Position numbers and translations under genes: made by a program. From contig JBAXNN010000001.1 in the NCBI GenBank assembly GCA_037133755.1, forward strand, positions 1-64,000: a stretch of DNA of 64,000 bases, given 5' to 3'. This DNA is from F1-60-MAGs149 sp037133755 (GTDB lineage: Bacteria > Actinomycetota > Thermoleophilia > Gaiellales > F1-60-MAGs149). Below are positions 54,689 through 63,845 of this stretch, piece by piece (position 1 is the stretch's first letter; every line of letters starts with the position of its first letter). Under the pieces are notes generated by a model. It searched no databases and was not told the DNA's origin. It saw nothing but the letters and a program-made list of their open reading frames with translations.

Positions 54689-55891
54689 ATGGCTGATCAC
54701 GCCGCCGCGGCGAACACCGTCACCAAGATCGGCGATCGCATGCCGCTGGTGATCGGCTTGCTGCTGACCTCGCTGACGCTGCGTCCGCAGATCGTCGGCG
54801 TCGGCCCGCTCGTGCCGGAAATCCAGCGTGCAATGGATATGTCGCACGCCTTCACGGGCCTGCTCGTCACCATCCCGGTGCTGTGCCTCGGCATCTTCGC
54901 GCCGGTCGCACCGGTGATCGCGGGGCGCATCGGCGCGATCAACGCGGTCACCGGTGCGGGCCTCCTGATCGCCCTCGCCGGCATGGCCCGCGCCGTCGTA
55001 CCAGGCCCGACCGGCCTGATCCTCTTCACGTTCCTCGTTGGTGTCGGCATGGGCGTCGGCAACGCGCTGATGGTGATCGCGGTCAAGGAGCGCTTCGCCG
55101 ATCGGCCGCTGCTGCTGACGGCCGTCTACTCCACGGGAATCCAATTTGGCGCGACTGCCGCAGCGGTCGTCGCCGTGCCGTTGTCGCTCTGGCTCGGTGG
55201 CTGGCGGTGGTCGCTCTTCGTGATGTCGGCCGCGAGTCTGGTCTTCGTGATCGCGTGGATCATCACCACCCGCAACATGCACGTCCAGCGCCAGCACGGC
55301 GTCTTCCCGCGCTTCCCCCTCAAGAGCAGCATCGTCTGGAGCTTCGCCGCGATGTTCGGGCTGATGGGCGTCGTGTTCTATGGCCTGGCCACGTGGGCGC
55401 CGTCGGCCTACGTGGACCTCGGCTACTCGGAAACGTCGGTCGGCTGGCTCGCCGCGATGTACAACATCGGCACGCTGCCCACGTCGCTCGCCGTCGGTCT
55501 CATTGGCGAGCGCGTGACCCGCCGGCAGGCGTTGGTGACTGCGAGTGCGGTGATGACCCTCGCGACGCTGCTCTTCGCCCTCGTGCCCGCGTTCGGCTTC
55601 GAGTGGATGCTGCTCGCGGGTATCGCCAACGGGATGATGTTCACCGTCACGATGAGCCTGCCGCTCGACGTGGCAGACAGTCCGATCGATGTCGGCGCGG
55701 CCGCCGGCATGATGCTCTTCATCGGCTATCTAATCACCGCCTGCGCACCATCCGCGCTCGGCTGGGTGCGCGACCTGACTGGCAGCTTTGACCTCGTGCT
55801 GCTTGCCTTCCCTGTCGCGGCTGGCCTCTTCTGCCTGATTGCGATGACGCTCTCCCCCGCCCGGCTACAGCGCGGCATCCGCCAGACCTGA
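54689..55891 (+). CDS. CynX/NimT-family MFS transporter
   Basis: A 400-residue 12-TM transporter of the cyanate/nitroimidazole MFS subfamily: LLLTSLTLRPQIVGVGPLVPEIQRAMDMS, where the TLRPxxxxVGP wording is diagnostic, then FTGLLVTIPVLCLGIFAPVAP and the mid-loop near VQRQHGVFPRFPLK. CynX transports cyanate in E. coli; substrates of other members vary. ATG 54689 (MADHAAAA) or 54677. Confidence 0.88.
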   Translation: MADHAAAANTVTKIGDRMPLVIGLLLTSLTLRPQIVGVGPLVPEIQRAMDMSHAFTGLLVTIPVLCLGIFAPVAPVIAGRIGAINAVTGAGLLIALAGMARAVVPGPTGLILFTFLVGVGMGVGNALMVIAVKERFADRPLLLTAVYSTGIQFGATAAAVVAVPLSLWLGGWRWSLFVMSAASLVFVIAWIITTRNMHVQRQHGVFPRFPLKSSIVWSFAAMFGLMGVVFYGLATWAPSAYVDLGYSETSVGWLAAMYNIGTLPTSLAVGLIGERVTRRQALVTASAVMTLATLLFALVPAFGFEWMLLAGIANGMMFTVTMSLPLDVADSPIDVGAAAGMMLFIGYLITACAPSALGWVRDLTGSFDLVLLAFPVAAGLFCLIAMTLSPARLQRGIRQT

Positions 55892-55966
55892 CGGAGCGCA
55901 CGGGAATAACCCACGCTTCGACTAGGTTTATGCCCTCGAACGTCCGCATTTCCTGAGGAGATCCAA

Positions 55967-57076
55967 GTGACCGATACGTCGATCCTGTTCCAGTCCGCCC
56001 AGCTCGGTTCGCTTGAGCTCAAGAACCGCCTGGCGGTCGCGCCGATGACGCGCGTGAGCGCGACGGAGGACGGCCTCGCCACGCAGGCCATGGCCGACTA
56101 CTACGCCAAGTTCGCCAAGGGCGGCTTCGGGCTGATCATCGTTGAGGCCTCGTACGTCGATCAGAAGTTCTCGCAGGGCTATCACTTCCAGCCGGGCATC
56201 GCCACGGCCGCGCAGCGCGATGCGTGGAAGGTCGTCGTCGACGCCGTCCACGACGCCGGCGCGAAGATCTGCATGCAGCTCGTGCACGCGGGCGCGCTCA
56301 ACCAGGGCCGCAACGCGAACTACGAGACGGGCGCAATCGCACCGTCGGCCGTCACCCCGAAGGGTGAGATGCTGACGTTCTACCGCGGCGAGGGTGGCTA
56401 CGACACGCCCCGCGAGATCACGACCGACGAGCTGATCGAGATCAAGGATTCCTTCGTCTCGGCAGCCGTCCACGCCCTCGAGGCTGGCTTCGACGCGATC
56501 GAGATCCACGGTGCCAACGGCTACCTGCTCGACCAGTTCTGGACCGCGTACACGAACCAGCGCACCGACGAGTACGGCGGCAGCGCCCGCAACCGCATCC
56601 GCCTCGACGAGGAGATCGTCAAGGCCGCGATCGCCGCAACGCAGGGCAAGATCCCGGTCGGCCTGCGTCTCTCGCAGAGCAAGGTCAACGACTTCGAGTA
56701 CACGTGGGCCGGTGGCGAGCAGGACGCCGCCGACATCTTCCCCGTGCTCGACGAGGCTGGCGTGAACTTCATTCACATCACCGAGCACGTCGCCACCGAC
56801 GAGGTCTTCGGCTCGGGCCACAGCCTGTCCGGCCTCGCCAAGAAGTACTCCAAGGCACACGTGATCGTCAACGGCGGCCTCGGCGATCCCGCCACGGCAG
56901 CCAGCGTGATCGAGGCCGGGAACGCCGACGTGATCGCCCAGGGCAAGGCTGCCCTCGGCAACCCGGACTGGCCCGCCAAGGTCCAGGCCGGCGAGCCCCT
57001 CGCCGACTTCGACTTCGGCATGTTCAGCCCCCTCGCCGACCTGGCCAGCCAGGCGGCGTGGGAAGCCGCGCAGTAG
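55967..57076 (+). CDS. Old Yellow Enzyme family alkene reductase
   Basis: A 369-residue FMN-dependent ene-reductase: LKNRLAVAPMTRVSATEDG, GGFGLIIVEASYVD, CMQLVHAGALNQGR, the FDAIEIHGANGYLLDQFWTAYTNQRTDEYGGS substrate/FMN block (His and Asn pair for the activated carbonyl) and, at the C terminus, VIVNGGLGDP with IAQGKAALGNPDWP. It reduces activated C=C bonds with NAD(P)H. GTG 55967 has GAGGAGA ~8 nt upstream; a TAGGTT box lies at 55925-55930. Followed by a terminator at 57095. Confidence 0.92.
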   Translation: MTDTSILFQSAQLGSLELKNRLAVAPMTRVSATEDGLATQAMADYYAKFAKGGFGLIIVEASYVDQKFSQGYHFQPGIATAAQRDAWKVVVDAVHDAGAKICMQLVHAGALNQGRNANYETGAIAPSAVTPKGEMLTFYRGEGGYDTPREITTDELIEIKDSFVSAAVHALEAGFDAIEIHGANGYLLDQFWTAYTNQRTDEYGGSARNRIRLDEEIVKAAIAATQGKIPVGLRLSQSKVNDFEYTWAGGEQDAADIFPVLDEAGVNFIHITEHVATDEVFGSGHSLSGLAKKYSKAHVIVNGGLGDPATAASVIEAGNADVIAQGKAALGNPDWPAKVQAGEPLADFDFGMFSPLADLASQAAWEAAQ

Positions 57077-57094
57077 CGCTCCAGCACTGACGTC

Positions 57095-57129
57095 AAGGGC
57101 CCGGCGACCCCTCGGGGTGCTGGGCCCTT
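57095..57129 (+). terminator. Hairpin terminator after the ene-reductase gene
   Basis: AAGGGCCC with an imperfect inner stem (GC, ACCCC) and complement GGGCCCTT (57122-57129), 18 nt downstream of the stop. Confidence 0.7.
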
Positions 57130-57159
57130 CGTCGTTCTCCAGACGGACACGTCGGTTCA

Positions 57160-57189
57160 CACACGTGTGCGCCACTCGGCTGGTAGGTT
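57160..57189 (+). promoter_or_regulatory. Palindrome promoter of the Ntn amidase gene
   Basis: CACACGTGTG (57160-57169), 14-nt spacer, then TAGGTT (57184-57189). A 29-nt leader with GGAG precedes ATG 57219. Confidence 0.6.
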
Positions 57190-57218
57190 GGTTCCAACCT
57201 CACGCTTGGAGTCGTCGC

Positions 57219-58256
57219 ATGTGCACTTCGTTCACCATCACGAGCAACAAGAGTGAGATCGTCTACGGGCGTACCCTGGAGTTCACTCTGCCGCTCCACT
57301 CCGTGCCGATCGTCTTCCCGAAGGGCGTCACGCGCACGGGCACCGGACTCGCGGGGCAGCCAGGTGTCGGCGGGCTGACGTGGGAGACCACCCACGCAGC
57401 CGTTGGCATGAACGGCGTCGGTCTGGAGATCATCCTCGACGGCGTCAACGACGCCGGGCTCGTCGCAGCGGCGTTCAACTTCCCGGTGTCGGCCGAGTAC
57501 GTCGCGATTACGCCGGAGCAGGAGTCGCAGGCCGTCGCGTGCCATGAGGTTGCCACGTACCTGCTGACGACCTGCGCGACCGTCGCCGAGGTACGCGCTG
57601 CACTCGCCAACGTGCCCGTGCACGGCCCGCATATGGCGGCCTACGGCGGGCAGGTGCCGATGGTCCACTACAGCGTCCACGACGCGCAGGGCAACTCGGT
57701 CGTCCTCGAGTGGACGGACGGCGAGCTCCAGATCCACGACAACCCGACGACGGTGCTCACCAACGAGCCGCCGTTCCCGATGCAGATCGCGCACCTCGCG
57801 GAGTACTCCTACCTCTCCCCCGACCCGGCACCGGCGATCGAACTTCCCGGCATGAAGCTGCAGGCGCCGAGCTCAGGTGGCGGCATGCAGGCGATCCCCG
57901 GGGGCTTCCTCGCCTCGAATCGCTTCGTCCGCGCCTTCTGGGCCGCGCGCTGCGTCCCGGCGTTCGACACGGCCGAGGAGGGCGTCCAGTTCGCCCGTCA
58001 CATCCTCAACGGCTTCGACATCCCGCCGGGCTCCGTCATGACGCCTGCCGGCCAGGGCGAGAGCGGCGGCAAGGCGGGCTGGGAGATGACGGAGTGGTCG
58101 AGCATGGCCGACTGCGCCAACCGCGTCTACTACGTGAACCAGTTCGCCCATCAGGGCTGGTCGAAGATCGACCTCGCGAAGGTGTCGGCGAGCCTGACGG
58201 AGGTCACGACGCTGTCGCTTCCCGCCAAGGATCACTTCTACGACGTGACGGTCTGA
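57219..58256 (+). CDS. Choloylglycine-hydrolase/penicillin-V-acylase-family Ntn amidase
   Basis: A 345-residue linear-amide C-N hydrolase. Removing Met exposes catalytic Cys2 (MCTSFTITSNKSEIVYGRTLEF), which fixes the start at ATG 57219. GRTLEF supplies the conserved Arg, AVGMNGVGLEIILDGVNDAGL the substrate-loop region, VLTNEPPFPMQ the oxyanion Asn and SNRFVRAFWA the terminal Arg. The usual Asp after GR-x-x is Glu here, an unusual substitution. No signal peptide, so it is probably cytoplasmic. Substrate could be a bile-salt, penicillin V or acyl-homoserine-lactone type amide. Confidence 0.87.
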   Translation: MCTSFTITSNKSEIVYGRTLEFTLPLHSVPIVFPKGVTRTGTGLAGQPGVGGLTWETTHAAVGMNGVGLEIILDGVNDAGLVAAAFNFPVSAEYVAITPEQESQAVACHEVATYLLTTCATVAEVRAALANVPVHGPHMAAYGGQVPMVHYSVHDAQGNSVVLEWTDGELQIHDNPTTVLTNEPPFPMQIAHLAEYSYLSPDPAPAIELPGMKLQAPSSGGGMQAIPGGFLASNRFVRAFWAARCVPAFDTAEEGVQFARHILNGFDIPPGSVMTPAGQGESGGKAGWEMTEWSSMADCANRVYYVNQFAHQGWSKIDLAKVSASLTEVTTLSLPAKDHFYDVTV

Positions 58257-58269
58257 GTCGTCGGGGTTT

Positions 58270-58306
58270 CAGGTTCCGATTGGGGTCTGACCCCAATCGG
58301 AACCTG
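58270..58306. terminator. Convergent bidirectional terminator
   Basis: Perfect 17-bp stem (CAGGTTCCGATTGGGGT, 58270-58286; complement 58290-58306) with a CTG loop, between the convergent Ntn amidase and PoxB-like genes. Confidence 0.8.
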
Positions 58307-58319
58307 CGACACCCGGCGG

Positions 58320-60068
58320 CTACAGCGACTCGAGCATCCCGATGTTGTCGGTGATGTTGTCCTTGACGTTCTCGGCGTGGCCGTGGAGCAGCTGGCGTAC
58401 CTGCGAGAAGCCGAACTTGGCGGCCATCTTCGGGGTGATGACGGGCGGCAGCGCGAGCGCGTGCTTGTCGACGACCGCGTCGATCAGCACTGGGCCCGGC
58501 ATGGCGAGCGCCTCCTTGATGCTCTGCTCCACGTCCTTCGGATCCTCGATGCGGACCGAGCCGATGCCCATCGCCTTGGCGACCTCGGCGAAGTTCGGCG
58601 TCCACAGCGTGGTGCCGAACGGGACGAGGCCGGCTTCCTGGAACTCGATGTCGACGAAGTCGAGCATCGAATTGTGGAAGACCACGAGCTTCACCGGCAA
58701 CTGGCGCTCGGCGATCGTCATGAGGTCGCCGAACAGCATCGAGATGCCGCCGTCGCCGCACATCGCGATCACCTGACGGCCGGGCTGGGACAACGCGATA
58801 CCGATCGAGTTCGGCATCGCGTTCGCCATGCTCGCCCACGTCGACGAGCCGAAGATGCGCCGGTTGCCGCGCATCGAGAGATAGCGCGCCGCCCAGATGT
58901 AGGGCGTGCCGGTGTCGACGGTGAAGACCGCGTCGTCGTCGGCCAGTCGGTCGATCGTGGCGGTGAGGTACTCCGGCCGGATCGGGTGATGCTCCGGGCC
59001 CTTCTCGACGTAGTACTGGATGCTGTGCACGCGCTTCTCGTGGTGATGGACCATCTCGTCGAGGAACGACGTGTCGGTGCGCGCCGGCACCGCGGCCATC
59101 AGCGCGCGGGCGAACTCGCCGGCATCGGACACCACGCCCTTGTCGAGCCGCGGCGTATGGCGGCCGAGTGCCTCGGCGCGGATGTCGGCCTGGACGATCT
59201 TGACCGACTCCTTGTAGAACGGCACGAAGGGCCAGTTCGACCCGATCTGGATGACCAGATCGGCGCTGCGCATCGCCTTGAAGCAGCCGCCGTAGCCGAG
59301 CAGACCGCTCATGCCGACGTCGTTGGGGTTGCCCGTGCCGAGCGCGCTCTTGCCGCGCCACGAGTAGCCGATCGGCGCCTGCAGGTGCTTGCCCAGCGCG
59401 ATCACGTCCCCGTGCGCGTTGCGGCAGCCGTCGCCGCCGAAGATCATCACCTTCTTGGCCTCCGACACGAGGCGGACGACGTCCTCGAGATCATGGGGCG
59501 ACGGCGAGACGACGGGCTCGTGCACCTCGAGCGCCGCCGGGATCGGCTCATCGGCGGGCCACTCGGCCTGCCCCACCTCGCTCGACATCGCGACGAGCAC
59601 GGGACCCTGCCGGTTGATCATCGTGTTGATCGCGCCGCGGAAGACCGACCACGCCTGCTCCGGCTGCTCGATGCGGCCCGTGAAGTGCGTGCAGTCGATG
59701 TACGCGCGCATCACGTTGACCTCTTCGACAATGTCCGAACCGATGTACTGCGGCGACGTGTCGCCGGCGATCGCGAAGACGGGCACACGCTCGTGGTACG
59801 CGTCGTAGAGGCCGTTGACGAGGTGCGTGGCGCCCGGGCCCGAGGTGCCGCAGACGGCCGCCGGCCGGCCGGTGATGAACGCCTCGGCGTTGGCGGCGAA
59901 AACACCCGCCTCCTCGTGGCGGACGTGGATGAACTCGATGTCGGGGAAGTCGCGCAGCGCCACGAGGATGCCGTTCATGGCGTCGCCGGGAATGCCGTAC
60001 ACACGGCGGACTCCCACGTTGTGCAGCATCTCCCACATCGCGTGGGCGACGGATTTCTTGGACGACAT
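58320..60068 (-). CDS. Thiamine-diphosphate enzyme, pyruvate oxidase/dehydrogenase (PoxB)-like
   Basis: A 582-residue three-domain ThDP enzyme. Pyr domain: VYGIPGDAMNGI and catalytic Glu52 in HVRHEEAG; middle domain: KKVMIFGGDGCRNAHGDVIA; PP domain: ThDP motif MCGDGGISMLFGDLMTIAERQLPVKLVVFHNS. The overall pattern and the IDFQE-like FVDIEFQEAGLVPF segment fit PoxB/pyruvate oxidase better than acetolactate synthase. It would oxidise pyruvate to acetate and CO2, passing electrons to quinone or O2. ATG 60068 has AAGGAGA 6 nt upstream. Last gene of the 63457-58320 operon. Confidence 0.85.
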   Translation of the reverse strand: MSSKKSVAHAMWEMLHNVGVRRVYGIPGDAMNGILVALRDFPDIEFIHVRHEEAGVFAANAEAFITGRPAAVCGTSGPGATHLVNGLYDAYHERVPVFAIAGDTSPQYIGSDIVEEVNVMRAYIDCTHFTGRIEQPEQAWSVFRGAINTMINRQGPVLVAMSSEVGQAEWPADEPIPAALEVHEPVVSPSPHDLEDVVRLVSEAKKVMIFGGDGCRNAHGDVIALGKHLQAPIGYSWRGKSALGTGNPNDVGMSGLLGYGGCFKAMRSADLVIQIGSNWPFVPFYKESVKIVQADIRAEALGRHTPRLDKGVVSDAGEFARALMAAVPARTDTSFLDEMVHHHEKRVHSIQYYVEKGPEHHPIRPEYLTATIDRLADDDAVFTVDTGTPYIWAARYLSMRGNRRIFGSSTWASMANAMPNSIGIALSQPGRQVIAMCGDGGISMLFGDLMTIAERQLPVKLVVFHNSMLDFVDIEFQEAGLVPFGTTLWTPNFAEVAKAMGIGSVRIEDPKDVEQSIKEALAMPGPVLIDAVVDKHALALPPVITPKMAAKFGFSQVRQLLHGHAENVKDNITDNIGMLESL

Positions 60069-60102
60069 CGTCTTCTCCTTGGTCGGTGGTTCTTCGAATG
60101 TG

Positions 60103-61863
60103 TCAGTGCGTGTGCGCGTGGCCGTGGCCACCGTGCGAGCAGACGTGGCGACCCACGGCCTGAGCGGCCAGCGGCTTATGCTCGCTCGGATCGATCGCCT
60201 CGACCTCCTTCAAGAAGGCGTCGAGGTCGAGCTTGCGGCCGCCGTGCCACGTCCCGCCGACCTTCACCTCGTCGGTCAGCTTGTGCGGATCGACCACGTA
60301 GGGGTCGGCCGACAGTTCCACGAGGTCGGCGAGCTTGCCGACCGCGAGCGAGCCGAGGTCGTGGTCGCGGCCGATCTGGAACGCCGCGTTGACGGTGATT
60401 GCCCGGAACGCGTCGTGCAGGCTCATCATCTGCTCGGCGCCGTGCACGTGGCCGGCGATCGTCTCACGCGTGACCATCGCCTGCACGTTGAGCAGCGGAA
60501 TCGGCGGGCTCACGCAGCCGTCGTTGTGGAACGACACCACCGCGCCCGACTTGACCGCGTCGCCGCCACGCACCCACTGGCTGCCGATCTCCGGGTCGAA
60601 CATCGTGCCGTCGAGGAGCTCGCCCCAGTAGATGAACTGCGCCGGCAGCAGCGAGATGGCCACGCCCATGGCAGCGGCGCGGTCGAACTGATCGCCGCGC
60701 CCGGCACCGCAGTGCTCCATGCGCCAGCGATGATCCGTGTGCGCGAGCCCGTTGGCGTCGAGCGCGCGCTCGTAGGCGTCGAGCACCACGTCGATGCCGA
60801 CGTCGCCGTTGACGTGGAACGCCATTTGCCAGCCCTCGGGCGCGTGCTTGGCGAGAATCGTGTCGAGTTCGGCACGCGGGTAGTTGAGCATCGACTCGCC
60901 ACCGGGACCGAGCGGGATATGCGCGGTCTCGGTCGTCGCGTTGTCGAGGTACGGGAACGACGCGGCGATCGTGCCGACCCACGGCGAGCCGTCGGCCCAA
61001 AGCTTGATGCCCTGCTTCCACAGCAGCGACTCGGGGATCGGCGTCGACACCTTGTCGCCGCACGTCGGGTCGATCGACATGTGGTACAGCGCGAGCCGCA
61101 GCGGACAGTCGGCCACCGACGCGAGCGCGATGTAGCCCTTCAGCAGGTTCGACTCGTACGTGTGCTCGGTGGTGGCAGTGACGCCATTGCGCCCCATCAG
61201 CGCGTACCACCGCGCCGCGGAGAGCAGCGGGTGCGGGACCGCGAGGCCGATCGTCTTGGTCGCGGCGGCCAGGAGCGCGGCCGTCTCGTAGGCGCGACCG
61301 TTCGAGGTGCCATCGTCATTGCGCCCGAACCGCGCACCGGCCGGGTCGGCCGGCGGCTTGCCGTCCGCCCACCCGTTGAGGGCGATCACCGCGCTGTTGA
61401 AGTAGAGCTCGTGCCCCGAGTTGTCGACGACCATGGCCGGCCGCGTCGCGAAGTACGCGTCGAGCTGCACGTTCGTCAGCTCGGGCGCCCCCTGCAGCAG
61501 GCGGTCAAGGCCGTTGCAGATGACCGGCTGGTCAGAAGGCAGCTCCTTGTCGAGCTTGTGCCAGAGCGCCTCGACGTCCGCGAAGGTCGGATAGCCCATG
61601 TACGGGGCGATCCAGTACGCGGGCTCCTGCGTGACGATACCGCCGAGCAGCGGGTGGCTGTGGGCGTCGATGAAGCCCGGCATCAGCACCGTGTCGCCGA
61701 GGTCCTGCACCGTCGCACCCGGCGCGGCCGCGGTCACATCGTCGGCGGAGCCGACCGCGGCGATCAGACCTGTCGTGGTGTCGACGGCGATCGCCTCCGC
61801 GCGGGGAAGCGCGTCGTCCATCGTGATGATGGTCGAAGCCTTGATGATCAAATCGGCGGCCAT
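60103..61863 (-). CDS. YtcJ-type amidohydrolase (Amidohydro_3) with His-rich C terminus
   Basis: A 586-residue metal-dependent hydrolase of the amidohydrolase superfamily. N-terminal composite sheet (ADLIIKASTIITMDDALPRA), metal motif MPGFIDAHSHPLLGG (HxH), FHVNGDVGIDVVLDAYERAL, HRWRMEHCGAG, and the late FHNDGCVSPPIPLLNVQAMV with the catalytic Asp. It ends in a Cys/His tail (HVCSHGGHGHAHTH) that may store or deliver metal. ATG 61863 has AAGGAG 5-6 nt upstream. It lies between an MFS pump and the PoxB-like gene (34-bp gap). Substrate unknown. Confidence 0.88.
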   Translation of the reverse strand: MAADLIIKASTIITMDDALPRAEAIAVDTTTGLIAAVGSADDVTAAAPGATVQDLGDTVLMPGFIDAHSHPLLGGIVTQEPAYWIAPYMGYPTFADVEALWHKLDKELPSDQPVICNGLDRLLQGAPELTNVQLDAYFATRPAMVVDNSGHELYFNSAVIALNGWADGKPPADPAGARFGRNDDGTSNGRAYETAALLAAATKTIGLAVPHPLLSAARWYALMGRNGVTATTEHTYESNLLKGYIALASVADCPLRLALYHMSIDPTCGDKVSTPIPESLLWKQGIKLWADGSPWVGTIAASFPYLDNATTETAHIPLGPGGESMLNYPRAELDTILAKHAPEGWQMAFHVNGDVGIDVVLDAYERALDANGLAHTDHRWRMEHCGAGRGDQFDRAAAMGVAISLLPAQFIYWGELLDGTMFDPEIGSQWVRGGDAVKSGAVVSFHNDGCVSPPIPLLNVQAMVTRETIAGHVHGAEQMMSLHDAFRAITVNAAFQIGRDHDLGSLAVGKLADLVELSADPYVVDPHKLTDEVKVGGTWHGGRKLDLDAFLKEVEAIDPSEHKPLAAQAVGRHVCSHGGHGHAHTH

Positions 61864-61879
61864 GATGGCTCCTTGACTT

Positions 61880-63457
61880 CTAAGGGGTGACGGTGGAGGG
61901 ATCCTTGACCGGCTCCGGCTCGCGCTCCGCATGGTTGTGGTTGCGCTGCAGGATCAGGAAGCCGATGACGCCGGCGGCCAGGCAGATGACGGCGGCGATC
62001 ACCATCGTGGTCGCGAAGGCGCTGCCGTAGGAGGTGACGGCATCGGCGAGCGCCTGCTTGCCGAGAGACGTGGTCGGTGTCGTACTCTTCGCGGCGTAGG
62101 CGGTGACGGCATCGAGGCCGGTGCCGACCTGCTGCGGCGGCACGCCGGCGGCGGCCAACTTGTTGACGGTGCCTCCGACCGTGAGCTTGTCGATCATGAC
62201 CGTCGAGACGGCGAAACCGATCGAGTAGAGGAACTGCCCGATCGTCGTGCGCGAGCTCGTCACCGGCCCGTAGTACTCGGCCGGCGCCTCCTTGAGGATC
62301 AGGTTGCCGAAGGGCACGGCCGCGATCACGACGCCGGCACCGGCCACCACGAGCCCGGGCAGAAAGCCCCAGAACGTGCCCGACGAATGAAAGATGGCGA
62401 GCAGAACCATGCCGGCCGCGGTCATGACGCCGCCGACGAGCAGCGGCACGCGATTGGGGATGCCCTTCGACGTCATCAGCTTGCCCGTGACGAGCGCGCT
62501 GATGATGCCGGCGGCGATCAGCGGAATCTGCCACAGCGAGACCTCGAGCGTCCCCAGACCGTTGATGTATTGCCAGAGATTCGTCACCTGCAGGAACACG
62601 ACCGCGGTGCCGAAGTTGTAGACCAGTCCGGCGAGGATCGCCGCGATGAAGACCGGCTGGCGGAAGAGCGAGACCGGGAAGAAGCGCTGCTCGTTGCGCG
62701 ACTCGCGCAGGAAGAACCCGGCGAGCAGGACCACACCGGCGATCAGCGGCACGATCGTCTTCGGTGCCGTCAGGCTGCTGGCGAGCTCGCTCACACCGTA
62801 GAGGAAGGCGATGATGCCGGCCGCGAGCAGAATCTGGCCGAGCCAGTCCGACTTCGGGTTCGCCGCGCGCCCCATCTTCGGCAGCATGATCGGCACGAGC
62901 AGAAGCCCGATCACGCAGAACACCGGCTCGACGAGGTACGCGGCACGCCAGTTGACCGACGACAAGCTGCCGCCGACGAACGTAAAGACCAGCGTGCCGA
63001 GCATGATCACACCGGAGAACAGGCCGACGGCCGCGGCCAGTTTCTTCGGGTCGGCGAGCACGCGGACGTAGGCGAAGCTCGCGCCGTAGACCGCCCCTAA
63101 GCCGATGCCGATGATGGCCTGTCCGAGCATGTAGAAGGCGGTCGCGGGAGCAGCCGCGACGATCAGGCTGCCCGCGGTCCCCACGAGCAGCGCGGCCATC
63201 AGCACGCGGCGGCGGCCGAGACGGTCGGCGAGCAGGCCGGTGGTGATCACCGACGCCGCAATCGCGAGCGTCTGGATGCTGGCCGCCAGGGCCAGCGTAC
63301 CGCCGACCATGTCGAGGCTGCGACTGGCGCTGACCAGCGCCGTGCTCGCGATGTTCGGTGCCGAACCCTGGAGCGACGCGAGGATCGCGATGAACGAAAT
63401 CGCGAGCGTTGGCGAGACCCGTGGTTTGGGGGTGGATGCGGTGGGTGCGGCGGACAC
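61880..63457 (-). CDS. DHA2-like MFS transporter (14 TM)
   Basis: A 525-residue drug-efflux-type transporter with ~14 hydrophobic segments: SPTLAISFIAILASLQGSAPNIASTALV, ADRLGRRRVLMAALLVG (motif A), AIIGIGLGAVYGASFAYV, AKFFG-like loops and a large periplasmic loop near the C terminus (KLTVGGTVNKLAAAGVPPQQ). GTG 63457 is chosen for its AGGAG 10 nt upstream and the promoter at 63486-63515; the open frame continues to 63550. First gene of an operon with the amidohydrolase (16-bp gap) and PoxB-like enzyme; it may export a product or import their substrate. Confidence 0.85.
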   Translation of the reverse strand: MSAAPTASTPKPRVSPTLAISFIAILASLQGSAPNIASTALVSASRSLDMVGGTLALAASIQTLAIAASVITTGLLADRLGRRRVLMAALLVGTAGSLIVAAAPATAFYMLGQAIIGIGLGAVYGASFAYVRVLADPKKLAAAVGLFSGVIMLGTLVFTFVGGSLSSVNWRAAYLVEPVFCVIGLLLVPIMLPKMGRAANPKSDWLGQILLAAGIIAFLYGVSELASSLTAPKTIVPLIAGVVLLAGFFLRESRNEQRFFPVSLFRQPVFIAAILAGLVYNFGTAVVFLQVTNLWQYINGLGTLEVSLWQIPLIAAGIISALVTGKLMTSKGIPNRVPLLVGGVMTAAGMVLLAIFHSSGTFWGFLPGLVVAGAGVVIAAVPFGNLILKEAPAEYYGPVTSSRTTIGQFLYSIGFAVSTVMIDKLTVGGTVNKLAAAGVPPQQVGTGLDAVTAYAAKSTTPTTSLGKQALADAVTSYGSAFATTMVIAAVICLAAGVIGFLILQRNHNHAEREPEPVKDPSTVTP

Positions 63458-63485
63458 GGGCAGACGGCTCCTGACGACGTCTCCA

Positions 63486-63515
63486 GCGTAGACCCCTCGT
63501 CGGGTACATGTGTGT
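63486..63515 (-). promoter_or_regulatory. Palindrome promoter of the MFS-amidohydrolase-PoxB operon
   Basis: On the minus strand CACACATGTA (63515-63506, one base off the CACACGTGTA form) is followed after 14 nt by TACGCT (63491-63486). Leader of 28 nt to GTG 63457. Confidence 0.5.
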
Positions 63516-63557
63516 CCGTTTGGAGCACCGGCCTCTCGGCGGCGTCTCAATCGCGGA

Positions 63558-63630
63558 TGGGCCGTGAAGGGCTCGAACCTTCGACCTTGGGATTAAGAGT
63601 CCCCTGCTCTACCAGCTGAGCTAACGGCCC
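63558..63630 (-). tRNA. tRNA-Lys(CTT)
   Basis: A 73-nt tRNA on the minus strand: acceptor GGGCCGT/ACGGCCC with discriminator A, D arm GCTCAGCTGGTAGAGC, anticodon loop CTCTTAA (anticodon CTT), T arm with TTCGAGC. Confidence 0.95.
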
Positions 63631-63797
63631 GCGGCGGGAATCCTAACCAAAAGTCCCCGTCAGGCGCTTCACGCGCCGCGGCCAGCGTCGCGTTTTCTAA
63701 CGCACCGCCACCTCTCTCAACGGCCGGGTGACGCGCACCGACTGCTGAGGAGAAAGCCGAACGGGATCGCCGGTCTCTCGAGGCGGGAATACCACCC
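63631..63797. other. Intergenic region without a supported gene
   Basis: I see no coding pattern and no RNA gene. The segment GAGAAAGCCGAACGGGATCG, followed by CCGGTCTCTC, can pair its ends but is too short to name. Confidence 0.5.
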
Positions 63798-63833
63798 GGA
63801 GGCCTCGGCGCCGCGTACAGCGCCGAGGCCTCC
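63798..63833 (-). terminator. Hairpin terminator of the partial gene at the right edge
   Basis: Perfect 14-bp stem (GGAGGCCTCGGCGC, 63798-63811; complement 63820-63833) with an 8-nt loop, 12 bp downstream of the stop at 63846. Confidence 0.75.
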
Positions 63834-63845
63834 TCCTTTGTGATG

